This document shows positions 1 to 12,378 of a DNA stretch of 64,000 nt, one piece after another; within the stretch, counting starts at the first letter, position 1; every line of letters begins with the position of its first letter. Position numbers and translations under genes: made by a program. Below the pieces are notes generated by a model, which had not been told where the DNA came from, searched no databases, and saw only the letters and a list, made by a program, of their open reading frames with translations. Source of the DNA: Corbicula japonica (lineage: Eukaryota; Mollusca; Bivalvia; Venerida; Cyrenidae); the NCBI GenBank assembly GCA_038501625.1, contig JAZAYU010000008.1, positions 11,160,938 to 11,224,937 on the forward strand, written 5' to 3'.

Positions 1-1178
1 CTCTTTGATGCATCAAATACCAGTCTATTAAGCTTTTTGGCGTTAATTTGCCATCACTTTTAAATTGATTCAAAACAACATCACAATAGATAATTCGTAA
101 ACTTGTGAAAGAACAGGATAAATCACCATCAGCGTAACGTCAAAATCCTTCGCAACTTTTCGAATCAATTTTGATGATCAAGATCAAACCGAAGATAAAA
201 AGTTTTTCATAAATAGAAATTATAAATTGGACGACACCCGTAAAATGAGGTGATGCGGACTGAACTATGAAAAATGTCAATATACTGGCGGTCATAATTA
301 GCGTGCATTCAACCCATTGTGTACAGGATGGATTAAAAATTTTGCTTCCATTCAGTTTGCTATAAAAAGAAAATATTTGCCGACCAGCTACAGAGGGTGG
401 TAATTAGGGAGGTAACAAAGGGGTATAATTGATTGATCAATATTTCCGAAGTATTTCATAGATATGGCACAACTAATTAAAACTAATCGATGAATAATAC
501 CCCAATAATGCTTCAAACATATTAACAAAATCTGTATATTTTCCAATGTCATTAATGGATTAACCTTCATTTAAATCTGGGGCGGGTCATTTCTATGTTA
601 TAGGGGTATTTAGAAAGATGTTTGATTACTAGAAATTCAAGTAGACAGTGATAAATTATTATGTAAGTATGTGCATCTGATTTGGTCTACAGTGATGGCA
701 ACAACTGACAGGATTTTGGTTATTGCGAAACATTTGAGATCAAAACTTGCTCAAACCATTATGTTTAAAGACTTTTTTTATGCAATTCCCCGCTTAAAAT
801 AGGATATTTGATGAAAAGGTAAATTAAATGCCAAACGGATCAGATATTTAAGGCTGATTAAACTGATTCTGATAACACCACTGATTGGAATTCTAAATAC
901 TATATATAGAGAAGAAATCTGAATGAAACAATAAATGATACACGGCATTTTGTGAACAAGATGAAATCAATCGGGGTAATCTAAACCTAATCACCATGTT
1001 CACCCACACCCTGTATACAATCAACATGCTATTTCTTCAGTTTCGGAAGTCGTGTACATTACCCCAACATCCCTAAAACTACAGTTTCAGTTTCAGTAGA
1101 GAAAACCTAGCTGAAAACAATCCCATCTTTGGCCTCACAACATGTTTTCACGTGAACAAAACTGTTTGAAATGTACAG
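1..1178. other. No gene or repeat recognised
   Basis: AT-rich sequence with no coding signal I can support. A 32-codon ORF at 267-365 begins with a short hydrophobic stretch but has no splice or family support. The right edge runs into the acceptor of the exon candidate at 1179. Confidence 0.4.
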
Positions 1179-1325
1179 TCTCTCCATAATGGCCCAGTAG
1201 GGCTCGACAGAGCTCCCGTGACCCCGTCACCCTGGAATAAAAGCGACTTCCCTGATACTGCCTCACTCTATAATTACGTCTCCGACAACCATTATGATTG
1301 TCAAACGAACCAGAACTTCATCTAA
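1179..1325 (+). CDS. Candidate terminal coding exon, unknown product
   Basis: What is seen: an AG (1177-1178) followed by 48 open codons and a TAA stop at 1323-1325. The patch is clearly GC-richer than the AT-rich DNA around it, and third codon positions are mostly C or T, as expected of coding sequence. The peptide contains PWNKSDFPDTASLYNYVSDN near its middle. It is too short for a 60-residue ORF cutoff. If real it is the last exon of a plus-strand gene starting left of the window. I do not recognise the family. The antisense frame is also open for about 45 codons, so the strand is not certain, and chance remains possible. Confidence 0.3.
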   Translation, partial: SLHNGPVGLDRAPVTPSPWNKSDFPDTASLYNYVSDNHYDCQTNQNFI

Positions 1326-2057
1326 TGGGAACACCGCAGGCTGTTGACGTAAAAAGTTATCATTATTTATACTTCAGATTAGTCGCTAAAGTGATGCGTA
1401 TAAATACAATAGGCATAAAAACCATTACCTGACGTTATTCGCTACAATTGCTTTTTACCGAAATAATTTTGTTTTGAGGCATTTTTTTGGCTGAACTTTA
1501 ATGACTTTCAAACATGTCATTTACATGACAATAAGAGTTTGAAAATTGTTGCAAAATCTCTTACCCGGAAAACATTTCGTTGACATATAAGAGTCATTAT
1601 CTGATCAGAAAAGCACTAATTAAATTTTTTTTCATAATTATGAAAATGTCCAAACATAAAACATCAGTGACATTCTGATCAGGATAATTCTTCAATGTGT
1701 TGTGTCAGAAGTTAAATTTAAAAAATTACTAACATTTTAATGTATTTATTAGGCAAATAATAGATTAATAGATTAATAGTTGATATTGCAACAGCTGACT
1801 ATCAGAAAAACTTTCGAGTTATAGATACATAATTGCCGGTATTTACTGTAAGCCAATGTCAAAAACATCTGTAAATTAAGTCATTAAATAAAGGCTTAAA
1901 AAAATCAACTATTACAATCACCATATATTTGAAGTCTGTAATTTGAGAAAGGGCTTCCAGTATTAAGCCCCTATATTTACAAAGTAATTCATAAGGATTA
2001 AATAGATAAAAACAGTTTTTATCTCTGAAGTTCTTGTTTATTTGCTTTTTATATATT
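1326..2057. other. Non-coding, possible 3' flank
   Basis: AT-rich DNA with no recognised repeat. If the exon at 1179 is real, this holds its 3' untranslated region; an ATTAAA-like signal lies near 1619. Confidence 0.3.
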
Positions 2058-2260
2058 TTAACCATTTACCTTATATATAAACAGGTTTTATCAAATTTGT
2101 GAACATTTTAGATCCAGATCAGTCAGCACATCCATGCATTCTGATCAGGATCTATATTGTTTGCTTCGTCAGAAATAACCTACTGGTAACAAATTAAAGA
2201 GCAAACAGATGTGCCAAATGATCTAGATCTACTAGATCTTCACTGATAAACAATGTTTAA
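2058..2260. repeat. Family-1 palindromic MITE, degenerate copy
   Basis: Left TTAA-ACC terminus is recognisable, followed by the internal GATCCAGATCAG and CTGATCAGGATCTA half-sites. The right half is eroded and its end is approximate. Confidence 0.65.
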
Positions 2261-3239
2261 ACTTACTTGGCTGTCATGTGACTGTAAAGTTATTGATATT
2301 ATGTACTCTAATTATGTAAGAGCTCATCATTCTGCTGTGGTAAAAGAAATGCTGTAAAGAACTTAAATTTAAAATGCGAATTACTCCTCTAGCATCCTGA
2401 AAGTCGTATCATTAAGACTGACTTATGGGAAAATGGTTTTCTTCCAAGTTTTAAAAAGTTGTTAAAACATTAAAAAATCTCATTTTTGTGAAACTGAAAC
2501 GTGAAAACAGTCTAATATATTGGCATGTTGAATACGGAACGTTCATTTAAATTGCAAATCTTAGTTTTTTAAAGAAACTTGATATTTTTACAGTTGAATA
2601 ATGGAAATCCTTTAAAACTTCAACCTGTCACTTATTTAATATCTTTCCTAACCTCTGGGACGTTTTTATGAACTTATATTAGATTTTTCAAGTACTTGAT
2701 TATTCAATAAAACATTAACACTTAAGTGATGAACATAAACGTTAGATGAGAAAAAGAGACATTTAGGCCAATTTAAGTCAATTTAAATCTATTATAAAAG
2801 AAAAGAGCCAGGTGGTTAAATGCTCTGAAAAAAATCTATCTTCAGGAATTCACAACATTTAATTGTGTTCATTCTGAGTGATTCTTAAAAAATTATCAGG
2901 CAAAGTTAAAAAATACAAATTTAGCTAAGGTGGCATTTACACTACACAAATTTTGTTTGTGATCACATTATGTGTTTGCACCAGGTCATCTGAGCAATCC
3001 CTATCAAACTTATAAAAACAAACCTAAACATATTTGAATAGTTTGATTCTGTTTGAAGCAGTTCTTATAATTTCTAGTGTAAACATGATTGGCTATTTAG
3101 GAGCAGTTCTATTCATCACATGATAAGCCTGCACATGATTTTGTTTACAGTTTTAAAAAACATTCAAAATCATGGTTTAAAATTGTGTCGGATGGGCTCA
3201 GATGACACAAAAGGGGTCAGATGACACACTCAGTGTCAA
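2261..3239. other. No gene or repeat recognised
   Basis: AT-rich, no ORF of note and no inverted or tandem structure that I can support. Confidence 0.4.
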
Positions 3240-3625
3240 CCTCTCCCCAGCCAGCCCTCGGCTGTTCACCTCCCCAGCCAGCCCTCGCCTGTCAACCTCT
3301 CCCAGCCAGTCCTTACCAGGTCCTGTCCCATTCTCCAGCCTGCCCTCCTCTGTCATCCTCTCTCAGCCAGCCCTTCCTGTACACATTTCCCCAGCCAGCC
3401 ATCCCATGTCTACCAATTCCAAGCCAGCCCTCCCCTGTCTACATTATCCAAGCCTGCCCTCCCATGTCTACCTCTCCCAGCCAGCCCTCCCCTGTCCAAA
3501 TTTTCCAAGCCAGCCATCCCTTGTACACAAGTTACCAGCCTGCCTTCCTCTGTCTGCCTCACCCAAGCCATTGCTACCCTCCCCATCAACCTTTCCCCAG
3601 CCTGCCCTACCCTGTCCACACACTT
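3240..3625. repeat. C-rich minisatellite, ~28-bp unit
   Basis: About 13 diverged units of roughly 27-33 bp, each built around CCAGCCAGCCCTCCCCTGTC followed by a variable pyrimidine stretch. Because the plus strand is almost free of A-rich stops, two plus frames (172 and 139 codons) and one minus frame stay open; these ORFs are consequences of the repeat rather than genes. Strong C/G strand asymmetry is striking in this AT-rich window. Confidence 0.85.
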
Positions 3626-4318
3626 TTTACACTCCTATAGGTGACTATTTACTACTGGTTAGGTACTTTGCCAACTGCCACACACTGGCAGGCATTGTTT
3701 ACCTACATTTTCTTCTCTAATCCAAAAACCTGCTCAACTGTTAATGTTCAATTTGGTAATTTGTTCAAACAATTCTTGCTAATTACTAAACAACATGGAT
3801 AACAATTTATTACTCCTCCTTTACCCACTCTTCTAACTACCAGATTCTCAATCAATTAACTTCCATTTGGGACTAATCCCTGTGATTTTTGGGTTATTGA
3901 GGAAGCTGTGATGAATTTACCCCACTCAATTTTATTTTTTCTCCGTGTAAAATTAATTGACAATTTGCATGTTAGGCTTTCATAGGGCCCATGAAAACTC
4001 AAACAAAACACATTACTGCAGTGTCTTCAATGGTTTTCTTACGATAATTCAATTTTGGTCTCCCCGGATTCTGATTTGCATAAATACAATTAATCTTATC
4101 TCTCTAACTTAAAGTCGCCATGAACATATTGTCACAGAAAATTTTAATCAATCTTCAAACTAAAAATTAAAATTTGACAAAAACCTATTTGCAGATTTCA
4201 ATACTGCTCAGCATGCACATTTGTTAGTTATGTTATCATGAAGCAGCAAGAAAACAGTTACCAAACCTTGTCAATGAAATCTTTTTATTTATCAGAAGGC
4301 TCTAAATAAAATGCTGCA
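3626..4318. other. No gene or repeat recognised
   Basis: AT-rich sequence between a minisatellite and a MITE fragment; nothing else seen. Confidence 0.4.
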
Positions 4319-4434
4319 TAACCCTTTACTCCATATATACAGGTTTTATTGCATGTACCGCATGTGCATGCCATCTGATCTGGATCTACATTGGTCGTCT
4401 CTTGGTCAGAAATAACTGAATGAATCTAAAAGTG
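4319..4434. repeat. Family-1 MITE, internally deleted copy
   Basis: Starts with the terminus ACCCTTTACTCCATATATAC, then jumps to CATCTGATCTGGATCTACA and the central TTGGTCAGAAATAACT stretch. The right half is missing. Confidence 0.7.
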
Positions 4435-4518
4435 ATCATTGTAGTTTCCTGATTATATGACATGTAAAGGACTTTCCATTTTAGAAGAAAAGCAGCACTG
4501 AATCCAGTGTTGCCAACA

Positions 4519-4566
<48 letters not shown>
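4519..4566. repeat. (TGA)n microsatellite
   Basis: About 16 uninterrupted TGA triplets; on the minus strand they give a poly-serine run in a chance ORF. Confidence 0.95.
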
Positions 4567-4568
<2 letters not shown>

Positions 4569-4965
4569 ATTTAGGGTGAATATGTTCATTGAATTGATAA
4601 AAAGTCAAAGTAATCTGAAAAGAGAATTTTTATATAAATTAAGCATTGTTTTCCTTTTTAAAAAAGCACCATTTCCTGTATAATTTTTCAATGCTTGTTT
4701 GAATCAGATAATTGACTTCAAATTTAGAAAAATAAGAGGTTGGCAGTTTTTAAATATGCATCTTTAAAAACAATTTTTTATTAATTTTTATGCTCATTTC
4801 TAATTATTTGCTGACACTATTAGACAATCTTAAAATAATCACTGATCAAAGAAATAGTTGACAACAACTTGTCTAGGTTTGAATTTGAGCACATGTCCTT
4901 AAGAATGACAGTGATAATTTTATTTAATAAAAAGTGAACAATGTTCACCCTTACTGGACTACAAG

Positions 4966-5247
4966 GGCATAGTATAAAGTATGGAGTTTAGTCTTGGAGT
5001 GGAGTCTGCAGTCTGACCTTGAAGCTTAATTTTAGGAGTAAGAATTTGGAGTCTTACCTTGAAGATGGCTTTTTATTTTTTTTATTATTGTCTGATTTCT
5101 AAATAACAACCCCAAAATTGAATGAAGCTAATTTCAAGACCACTCCAACATTTTGCTCCAAAATATCAGTTCTAAAATTAAGCTCCAAAATCCAGCTCCA
5201 AGTCCTTACTCCAATCCAACACTCCACTTCATACTTTATGCTATGCC
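4966..5247. mobile_element. MITE with ~22-bp terminal inverted repeats
   Basis: Left end GGCATAGTATAAAGTATGG is matched by the complement of the right end (GGCATAGCATAAAGTATGA), about 18 of 20 bases. The interior repeats GGAGT/ACTCC motifs so the whole ~282 bp is a loose foldback. No transposase. Target duplication not resolved. Confidence 0.7.
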
Positions 5248-6110
5248 AACTGGAAGGATGTCTACAGACGTCGTCTACAATTGCTGAAACAAAGTTGTAC
5301 ACTAAGCTGAAAGGGTTGAAACAAATGAAGACTTTGATTAATAATATCCACAATTGCTTTCTATTGAATATAATTCCTTTACTTCTTTTGTCATTTGAAA
5401 AAACAACAACTGAAAAATACATTGTTCCATTGTTCTGCTGATGCATTTAAAAATTTAAGGTATGCCATATGCATGATAGTCTGTGATTGATTGCAGGCCA
5501 CATTAATTTCAAAATTATCATATAATTACTTTTCAGCAGAAAAAAATCATCTTTCTTCACAAGAATTGTTTAAAACATCAGAACTGTCAGAAAAGTATTT
5601 CGGAAACACTTCTATTTTGTATAGGGTATGAATGGTTTATTCATTAGTGAAGCAGGCCCACAACTGTGCTATTTAACAAAATATGTTGATACAATGGTTT
5701 TGGCCGTCAGATTCAGGATTGTAAAAACAGCATGTAGATCTGTCAGTTTCACCTTAAGACATGAGAAAGAAGTGAAATAAACATAAAGAAAAACTACTCC
5801 GTTAGACAAGCAGAATCGGCATTGACAGATTAAGTGAGGGAAAATAGTTTTATTTCTCGGCAATGGGTTTTTCCTCCTGTCTCAAAAACCTGACAAATAA
5901 ATCAACTGATTGTTATCAAAGCAATAAAATGAGAATAACTTTTTCAAACATGTTTTTTACTTACAAACATCTGTTTCTGAAAGTGAGCAATAATTACAAT
6001 TATAATATTCACAATTCAGAAGCTTACAGTTAGTTATATTTTACCATTTATTTTTAACCCTTCAAATTGTGAACAAAGGAACATTTAATTATGTAACCAG
6101 AGTAGATTCA
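5248..6110. other. No supported gene
   Basis: AT-rich. A 50-codon plus ORF (5628-5780) follows a good pyrimidine tract and AG at 5624, but has no other support. Confidence 0.35.
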
Positions 6111-6270
6111 GGGCCAAAAATTATAAACCTAAGATTGGAGACCAATCTCAAATCTCAAGCATCTGATTGGGTGAAATGAAAACATTAGTTTCTTTTTCGG
6201 CCAATTTTTCAGTCATTCAGATCCTTGAGATTTGAGACTGGTCTATATTCTCAGTTTTTTTTTCAGCCCC
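6111..6270. repeat. Family-2 (GGGCCC-type) palindromic MITE
   Basis: Left arm GGAGACCAATCTCAAATCTC pairs with GAGATTTGAGACTGGTCT on the right. The ends GGGCC and GCCCC are eroded versions of the GGGCCC termini seen in the copy at 12833. Confidence 0.7.
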
Positions 6271-6424
6271 AGATCACTGCTAGGTCGCTCTGCTCAGGTC
6301 ATCTTCATCTCTTTGCTACATACATGGGTTTTAAGAGCCACTCTTTTTCTTTTTGAAATTGGCATTTGAGCAAAATTATTTCATTTTCTGTGAACTGAAT
6401 TATATTTGCTATGGAGAGGAAACA

Positions 6425-6985
6425 TAAATGCCATTGACATCTAAGTGTTATTATGATCTTGACCTATGAGGTTCAGAGTCTGACCTGGATATTTTGCAAA
6501 ACATAATCTTGATGCCATGAAAATAATTTTGTATCAAACTTTTACATAAAAACCTTTAAGGCATAACAAAGTTATGGCTTGAAAACACAATTCTTTTTAC
6601 AGGAGAATATACCACTGAAATATGTGACATTGACCTTAAAAAGTTATTGAAATTCATTTGTGAACAACCTTATCTTGTTATAGTGAATAACAGTGCCATA
6701 TCATTTCAAAATTCTCCTTTGAATATCAAAGTTTAGTTATTGATTTGAAAAAAAATATAACATTAACCTTTAAATGTGACCTTGACCTCCAAGCTATGGA
6801 CATGCCAGTTATTTTGTGCAAAACATTCTATTTGTCTTATTGCAGTGTACCATATGATTTACAGATTCTTTAAATAAACCAGAGACACACAATTTTGTTG
6901 TGGGAGGCCACAAATACACCAGTGACGTTTAAGTTTGACTTTGACTTACAAGCTGCAGAACGGGCTTTTTAAGGACATTTATGTC
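6425..6985. repeat. Degenerate ~160-bp tandem array
   Basis: TGACCTTGACC-type blocks recur near 6459, 6624, 6778 and 6938 with AACAAAGTTATGG-like text between. This resembles the cores of the Helentron-like elements further right, but no ACGG tract or end is seen, so it is read as an old remnant. Confidence 0.5.
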
Positions 6986-7308
6986 AGTACATCATGAGTA
7001 CCGTAGAACTATAATAACACACAAGAGCATTTGCTGTACTAATAGTATGGAAGAAGCTTTAACAGATTTTTATTTACTTGACAAATACCTATACAAATTA
7101 TAACACTGTAAAACTGATTTTCTGACTTGTCTGTTTTCTTCATTTATTTAATCAATTTGCACAGAAACACTCCATACAGTGTTAACAGATTTTTTAAATA
7201 CAAAATGCTGCAATCAACTTGGAGAAATTACTTAACCACATTTCCATCCAAATATCCAGCTCTGTGCTAAAGCAAGCAATTATTATTATCATCGGTTGAC
7301 ATATATGC

Positions 7309-7540
7309 TTAACCCTTTACTCCATATATACGCATTTTGCTCTTGTGCGACCAGTGTAGATCCAAACACTCATTATATCCATGCCGTCTGATTAGGATCT
7401 GGACTGTTTGGTTTTTTTAGAATTTTATACAAAAAAATTAAAAAGGGAACCATGCATTTCCTGAACAGATGGCATGGATGAGAGAACAGTGATCGGGATT
7501 TACATTGGTCAAACTTAGTATACAAGCCATGGAGTAAAGC
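7309..7540. repeat. Family-1 palindromic MITE
   Basis: Left terminus TTAACCCTTTACTCCATATA is intact; the right end CATGGAGTAAAG is one step short of the usual GGGTTAA. Interior half-sites are diverged. Confidence 0.8.
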
Positions 7541-7966
7541 AAAAGAGACAACTCCTTGATAGAAAGCCCAGACTTAGCAAATGCCACTATCATAATTTTG
7601 CTGTGCGCAATGAATTAACCCGAGATACATCTAAGGTGGATAGTTATCATAACTTGGGCAACAGTCATGTACAAGTTTAATTCAGTGCATCACCTGCAAT
7701 TGAGAGAGCACAAACTCATTTTATGGTCTAAAGATTTTTTACAGGGTAATCATTTGTTCTAAAGCATGCCAAATCATTTTGGCAGTCTTTTCTTTACCTA
7801 ATCTTCTGTGATAAAGCTTGTCTTAATGCTCTAATAGAACTGTCTGGTCTCCATTTGACTGGTAAAGCTAAACATGGCAATGATCGATTCAATCATTATT
7901 GACATCACTCAACAACTAAACATCATTCACATGTTCATCATAGCAATCACTTATTTTCTCATCCTT

Positions 7967-8010
<44 letters not shown>

Positions 8011-8894
8011 GGTCATCATTGCCATCATTGTTATCATCATCATCAGTTGCAGCAGAAACATTACCACCACCACCTACATCATCATCATCATCATTCTCAA
8101 CATCATCATTACTGCCATCAATAAAAACAGCATCCACAACAGCAGTATCAACAAAAGCATTTTAAGTTTGAAATTTTAAATGATATCTCTATATAATTTC
8201 ACTTTATAATTCTTAACACATAAGAGATAATGCAATTTATATTACCATAATACCAAAATAAATATTTCTTAATTATATTCTTTAAAAAATTCTAAATGAA
8301 ACTGTTCACTAATAAAAATGCCACTGACGTAAAATTTACATAAATACATAAATCTGTTGATCTTGTTTATGATTATCCAAAAATATAAACAAATCATCAG
8401 TTACCCCACAAGATGCTTAAAACATTGACAAACTTAATGAATTTTTAAGCAAACAGCTGAACCGCTACCGCATTCATTAGAAGACAAACCTATGTAAACT
8501 GTTCGACCAAAATGGAAAATGATTTAGTGTGAACAATGTGGTTCTGCCTAATTCTTCCAACAAAAAAAAATATTGGGTAAATATTTGCACAAATCGGTCT
8601 CTTCACAACCCGTACTATTTGTGCAAATATGGCTCGTGACAAATTTTCCCATAATCCCACTTGTTAGAGAACTGTCATGATCTAATGCTTTCTTTCCGCT
8701 TTTTATATCATTAATTTTTACATTTTCTTTAATAATGCACATTTGCTTATTTTGAAATTCATTAACAATGATTTGTAGCACAAAGCTGTGAATCTTTGTT
8801 GCAATAAATTCAGGTAAATTTGATTTTCTTTCTTTAACCTGAATCTGTTGCATGGGTGAAATGGGGAAAGACTTTAACCACAATCTACATGTAT
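7541..8894. other. Non-coding with triplet microsatellite
   Basis: Apart from the ATC triplet run and its imperfect continuation to about 8107, nothing recognised. ORFs on both strands across the triplet run are repeat artefacts (poly-Ile / poly-Asp). Confidence 0.4.
7967..8010. repeat. (ATC)n microsatellite
   Basis: About 14 perfect ATC triplets, then an imperfect continuation of CATCATCATC-type sequence to about 8107. Confidence 0.95.
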
Positions 8895-9395
8895 TCATAA
8901 TCTGCTGTTTTGAAGTTTAAATGGACTGGTCTATGACTGTAATCTGCTGTATTGAAAAAATATATTGGTCTTTATCTGCAATCTGCTGTATTGAAGTAAT
9001 AGACTGGTTTATGACTGTAATCTGCTGTATTGAAATAATACATTGGTCTCTATCTGTAATCGGCTGTATTGAAGTATTAGACTGGTCTATGACTTTTATC
9101 TGCTGTATTGAAATAATACATTGGTCTTTATCTGTAATCTGCTGTTTTGAAGAAATAGACTGGTCTTTATTTGTAATTTGTTGAATTTAAATAATAGACT
9201 GGTCTTGTAATCTGCTGTATTGAAATAATAGACTTGTCTTTACCAAAAATCTTCTGTATTGAAATAATAGACTAATCTGTTATCTGCTGTATTACAATAA
9301 TAGACTGGTCTTTAACTGTAATCTGCTGTATTGAAATATGACTAAGACTCTTTTTTAACAGTACTTTGCTGTATGGAAATAACAGACTGGTCTTA
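8895..9395. repeat. 39-bp tandem array
   Basis: About 12-13 units. The motif CTGCTGTATTGAAATAATAG begins near 8902, 8944, 8983, 9022, 9061, 9100 and 9139, so the step is 39 bp over most of the array and looser after 9180. As 39 is a multiple of three, an 87-codon plus ORF (8921-9184) shows a 13-residue repeat (DWSLTVICCIE-like). Nothing else suggests it is translated. Confidence 0.9.
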
Positions 9396-9689
9396 GGCTA
9401 AACACAATCAGCTTTACTTGAGGATTGAATCAATATTTGATAGTTTTCATTTGGGTATGGAAAGCAGTTGGGTTGTTTAAAAGAGAGTGAAGCCTGAAGC
9501 ACTGACTGTTTTTCATACTCAGATGAACACTACCAAATAGTGATTAAATCTGTATATTTACACACATAAATACTCTCATTATTACAGAATCTATTATAAA
9601 AATTTATTATATGACAGCTTTTTTTAATGGCTGTTGGAACATCAAGGTTATAAAACAAAGCCAATGACAGCATATTTATTTTCGCAGCA

Positions 9690-10110
9690 AATCGTGGTTT
9701 TTAGGTACCTTAACACCAAGTTTGTTGACCACTAAGGTCAAAAAATTCTTTAGGTTTTGGTAAGAAACATTTTTAATTGAAAGTCAGCCTGACCCTGAAC
9801 TCTTAGAACCTTCTGAAATAACAACCTTTCATCTGATCATAAGCAATCTACATACCAAGTTCATGTGACTTTAGGGCAAACCATCATTTTATTTATTGAT
9901 CTGATACAATGGCCATGACCTTCAAGGTTTTGCTGCCCAGACCCTTGTCCAAAATCAACATGGGCCATTTACTGATCAAGATGTAATCTACATACCAAGT
10001 TTGGCAAACAGTTTACAAACTATCTTCATTTAATGGTCAGAAATAAATATTCAGTTGAAGGTCAATCATGTAACCTTGAGCTTTGACCTTTTACACCTAT
10101 AACAATATGT
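9690..10110. repeat. Degenerate ~150-bp tandem array
   Basis: Repeated blocks such as AATCTACATACCAAGTT (two clear copies) with GACCTT-type motifs between; likely an eroded Helentron-like core. Confidence 0.45.
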
Positions 10111-10641
10111 TCTTCTACTCCCCAATCAATCTCTCTACTGTTGGTTTATATTTCTTCACCTATTTATCGGAATACCTAAAGTATAATTATATGGAAGGAC
10201 AAATGGAAAAATGTGCTTCAACATAATACTCTTTGTCATATAAAAATTTGTATGTTTGATCTCAAATTTAGATTATGCACATCATTTCCATATGTATTGC
10301 ACTCTGCCCTGTTACTCTAAAATATTCCCGAAGAAGAAACTGAAGGAAAAAAATAACGGGGGAAAAATCACAGCAGATTGGAGGATTAGTGAAAGTACAT
10401 TCTATTTTACATGTGTGGCTTTCACCAGAAACAACTGCATATAGAAGTTCAACTTTGACATTTTCAGCTTCTAATAAAAGTTTGATGATTATCTGTCAAA
10501 AAAAATCTTCTAAGCTGCAAGTTATAAAAATAATTATGAACAATTCTGATAAAGAATGAAAAGGTGCAAACAATGAAAATAAAGGAGCTTACCTTCACAG
10601 AGAAGATAATGAAAGACCAACAGGCATGCATATCAAAAGAT
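10111..10641. other. No supported gene
   Basis: AT-rich. A GTAAGC donor-like site on the minus strand at 10587-10592 has ~13 open codons upstream before the next MITE; not enough to call an exon. Confidence 0.35.
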
Positions 10642-10833
10642 GTTTACTACTCCATGAATATGGCTTATTTTTTATGTACTACATTGTAGATCCAGATCAG
10701 CTTGGACATCCATGCAGTCTGTTCACTTTTAGATAAAGAAGATCTAGATCAGAATGCATACAAGAACAGACTGATCTGAATCTACACTGGTAGTACATGG
10801 GATATCAGTGGTGTTGATGGAGTACTGGATTAA
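10642..10833. repeat. Family-1 palindromic MITE
   Basis: Contains GTAGATCCAGATCAG and TCTGAATCTACACTGG as inverted half-sites; the right end reads GGAGTACTGGATTAA. Confidence 0.75.
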
Positions 10834-10877
10834 ACTCAACAAAAAGACGATTCTAAAGATCATGAAATCTTTCTATC

Positions 10878-11095
10878 TTAAACCTTTCTAGATAGATATG
10901 CCAATAGCACATTGGTAGATCCAGATCAGCTGGCACATCCATGCCACCTCATCAGGATCTACACTGTTTGCTTTTTGATTGGTTATTTCCGACCAAGATG
11001 TGATCAGTGCAGATACAGATACAATAGCACAGAATGATCTGGATCTACAATGTTCTCACATGCAATAAAGGTGTATCGATGGATTAAAGGGTTAA
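10878..11095. repeat. Family-1 palindromic MITE, full length
   Basis: TTAA at both ends (10878-10881 and 11092-11095). Four internal half-sites including TGGTAGATCCAGATCAGCTG and GATCTGGATCTACAATG. Confidence 0.85.
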
Positions 11096-11815
11096 ACTTT
11101 TTAAAAAGATTTTTAGGATATTCGAATGCTTCCACCTGCTGAAAGAGAATCCGTAACAATGCAAGCAGTCTGGTCACCAGTGGTAATAAAAGCACTCATC
11201 TTCAAAGCAGGCCGGCATTGGAGTCAAAAGGATGGCAAACTCACCTGATGTGTCCTAACATGTTTCCTGAAGCCTCGGTAAAAGTTAATCCCACATCAAA
11301 TGAAACTGTTCATTAAAACACAAGTATGGGGAGAGATAATATCAAAAACAAATATTGCTTTTCAATTTCTGGACAAAATCACTGTAAACACTTAATCTGT
11401 AGTACATATGGACACTACCAGATTTTAGCAAACAGTGTCTTAAAAGCACTTTCTGTTTTCAAACATTTAAGCACACACGCTTGAACTGTTTAAAAACTGA
11501 ATTAGATAATGAAATGCTGAGAAATTCTAATAAGGGTTTTCCATAGCTTTATATTTGACTTTCATGTTCAAATATTTACACAGATTGAACACATGAAAAA
11601 TGTTTTGACTACCTTTAAACAGAGGAACAACCATAAGGTCAACCATCTTCTCATACAACCTATTGAAAACTTTCTTTTTTGGCAAGTTGTGACAGTGGGT
11701 GGTGGGGAGCATTGAGGATAAGATATTGTAACAGAGCTCTTCACATCACCTGAAAGTGGTTTCAGGGAGTCGCTTGTATTTATTTTTCCCATAAACATAT
11801 CACCACCATCTTTAT
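11096..11815. other. Mostly non-coding
   Basis: AT-rich apart from a short GC-richer patch that holds the exon candidate at 11245. ORFs at 11527-11885 on the minus strand run into a MITE and are discounted. Confidence 0.35.
11245..11305 (-). CDS. Candidate internal exon, unknown product
   Basis: On the minus strand a pyrimidine-rich tract ending in AACAG (intron side above 11305) is followed by 61 bp and then a CAG|GTGAGT donor (GT at 11243-11244). Only the frame entered with two leftover bases is open: it reads SFDVGLTFTEASGNMLGHI. A second frame reads CGINFYRGFRKHVRTHQ, which looks like half of a C2H2 finger but has a stop just before the cysteine and only 10 residues between Cys and His instead of 12. 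Product unknown; chance is a real alternative. Confidence 0.22.
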
Positions 11816-12079
11816 ATAACCCTTTAGTCCATATATACTCGGTTTTACACATGTGCCACCAGTGTAAATCCAGATCAGCTGGCACATCTGTGCCCTCTGA
11901 TCTGGATCTGCACCAGAAATAACCTAATAAATATAAAAGCGAACAGTTTAGATCCTGATTAGATTGCAGGGATGTGCAAACTTATCTGGATCTACATGAT
12001 TCGCCCAAGCAACTTATCTGAATCTACACTATTCGCCCAAGCAATAATTAGGCATACTATATATGGAAGGAAAGGTTAA
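11816..12079. repeat. Family-1 palindromic MITE with partial internal duplication
   Basis: Left TAACCCTTTAGTCCATATAT and right GGAAAGGTTAA ends. Near the right side the motif TCTACA(C/T).ATTCGCCCAAGCAA occurs twice in tandem (about 11990-12045). Confidence 0.8.
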
Positions 12080-12285
12080 TCCTCGGGTGCAAAAGACTAC
12101 TGGCTTGAAATTGCAAGATCTTTAGTAACAACATGAAAAACTGAGTCCATGAGAGGATGATGATTGTCAATCTCTGAATGCAGTACCAGAACATGTGAAA
12201 CATCACCCTTGTTGTCTTTTGACTCTTAACAGACATCATTTATATTTGTCAGGGATATATATGTGAGGTTTGGATCCATCAATCC

Positions 12286-12378
12286 ATGGGATATGGCTTT
12301 TATTCACGGGCATACAGTGTAGATCCAGATCAGCCGGCACATCTGTTTCATCTGATCAGGATCTACTGTTTGCAGTTC
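12286..12378. repeat. Family-1 MITE, left-half fragment
   Basis: Carries ACAGTGTAGATCCAGATCAG and CATCTGATCAGGATCTACTG, then breaks off. Confidence 0.7.

Noticed and set aside
3202..3720. 172-codon Pro/Ser-rich ORF
   Set aside because: Produced by a C-rich minisatellite; other frames are open too, and the repeat unit varies in length, which would break any reading frame under selection.
5628..5780. 50-codon plus ORF behind a strong acceptor-like tract
   Set aside because: ORFs of this size are expected by chance in DNA of this length; no second line of evidence.
7874..8179. Poly-Ile / poly-Asp ORFs on both strands
   Set aside because: Translation of an ATC triplet microsatellite.
8921..9184. 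87-codon ORF with a 13-residue repeat
   Set aside because: The 39-bp tandem unit keeps one frame open by arithmetic; no signal, splice site or conservation of codon pattern.
11245..11305. C2H2 zinc finger reading (FRKHVRTHQ)
   Set aside because: The stop directly before the cysteine and a two-residue short Cys-His spacing make a true finger unlikely; kept only as an unnamed exon candidate in another frame.
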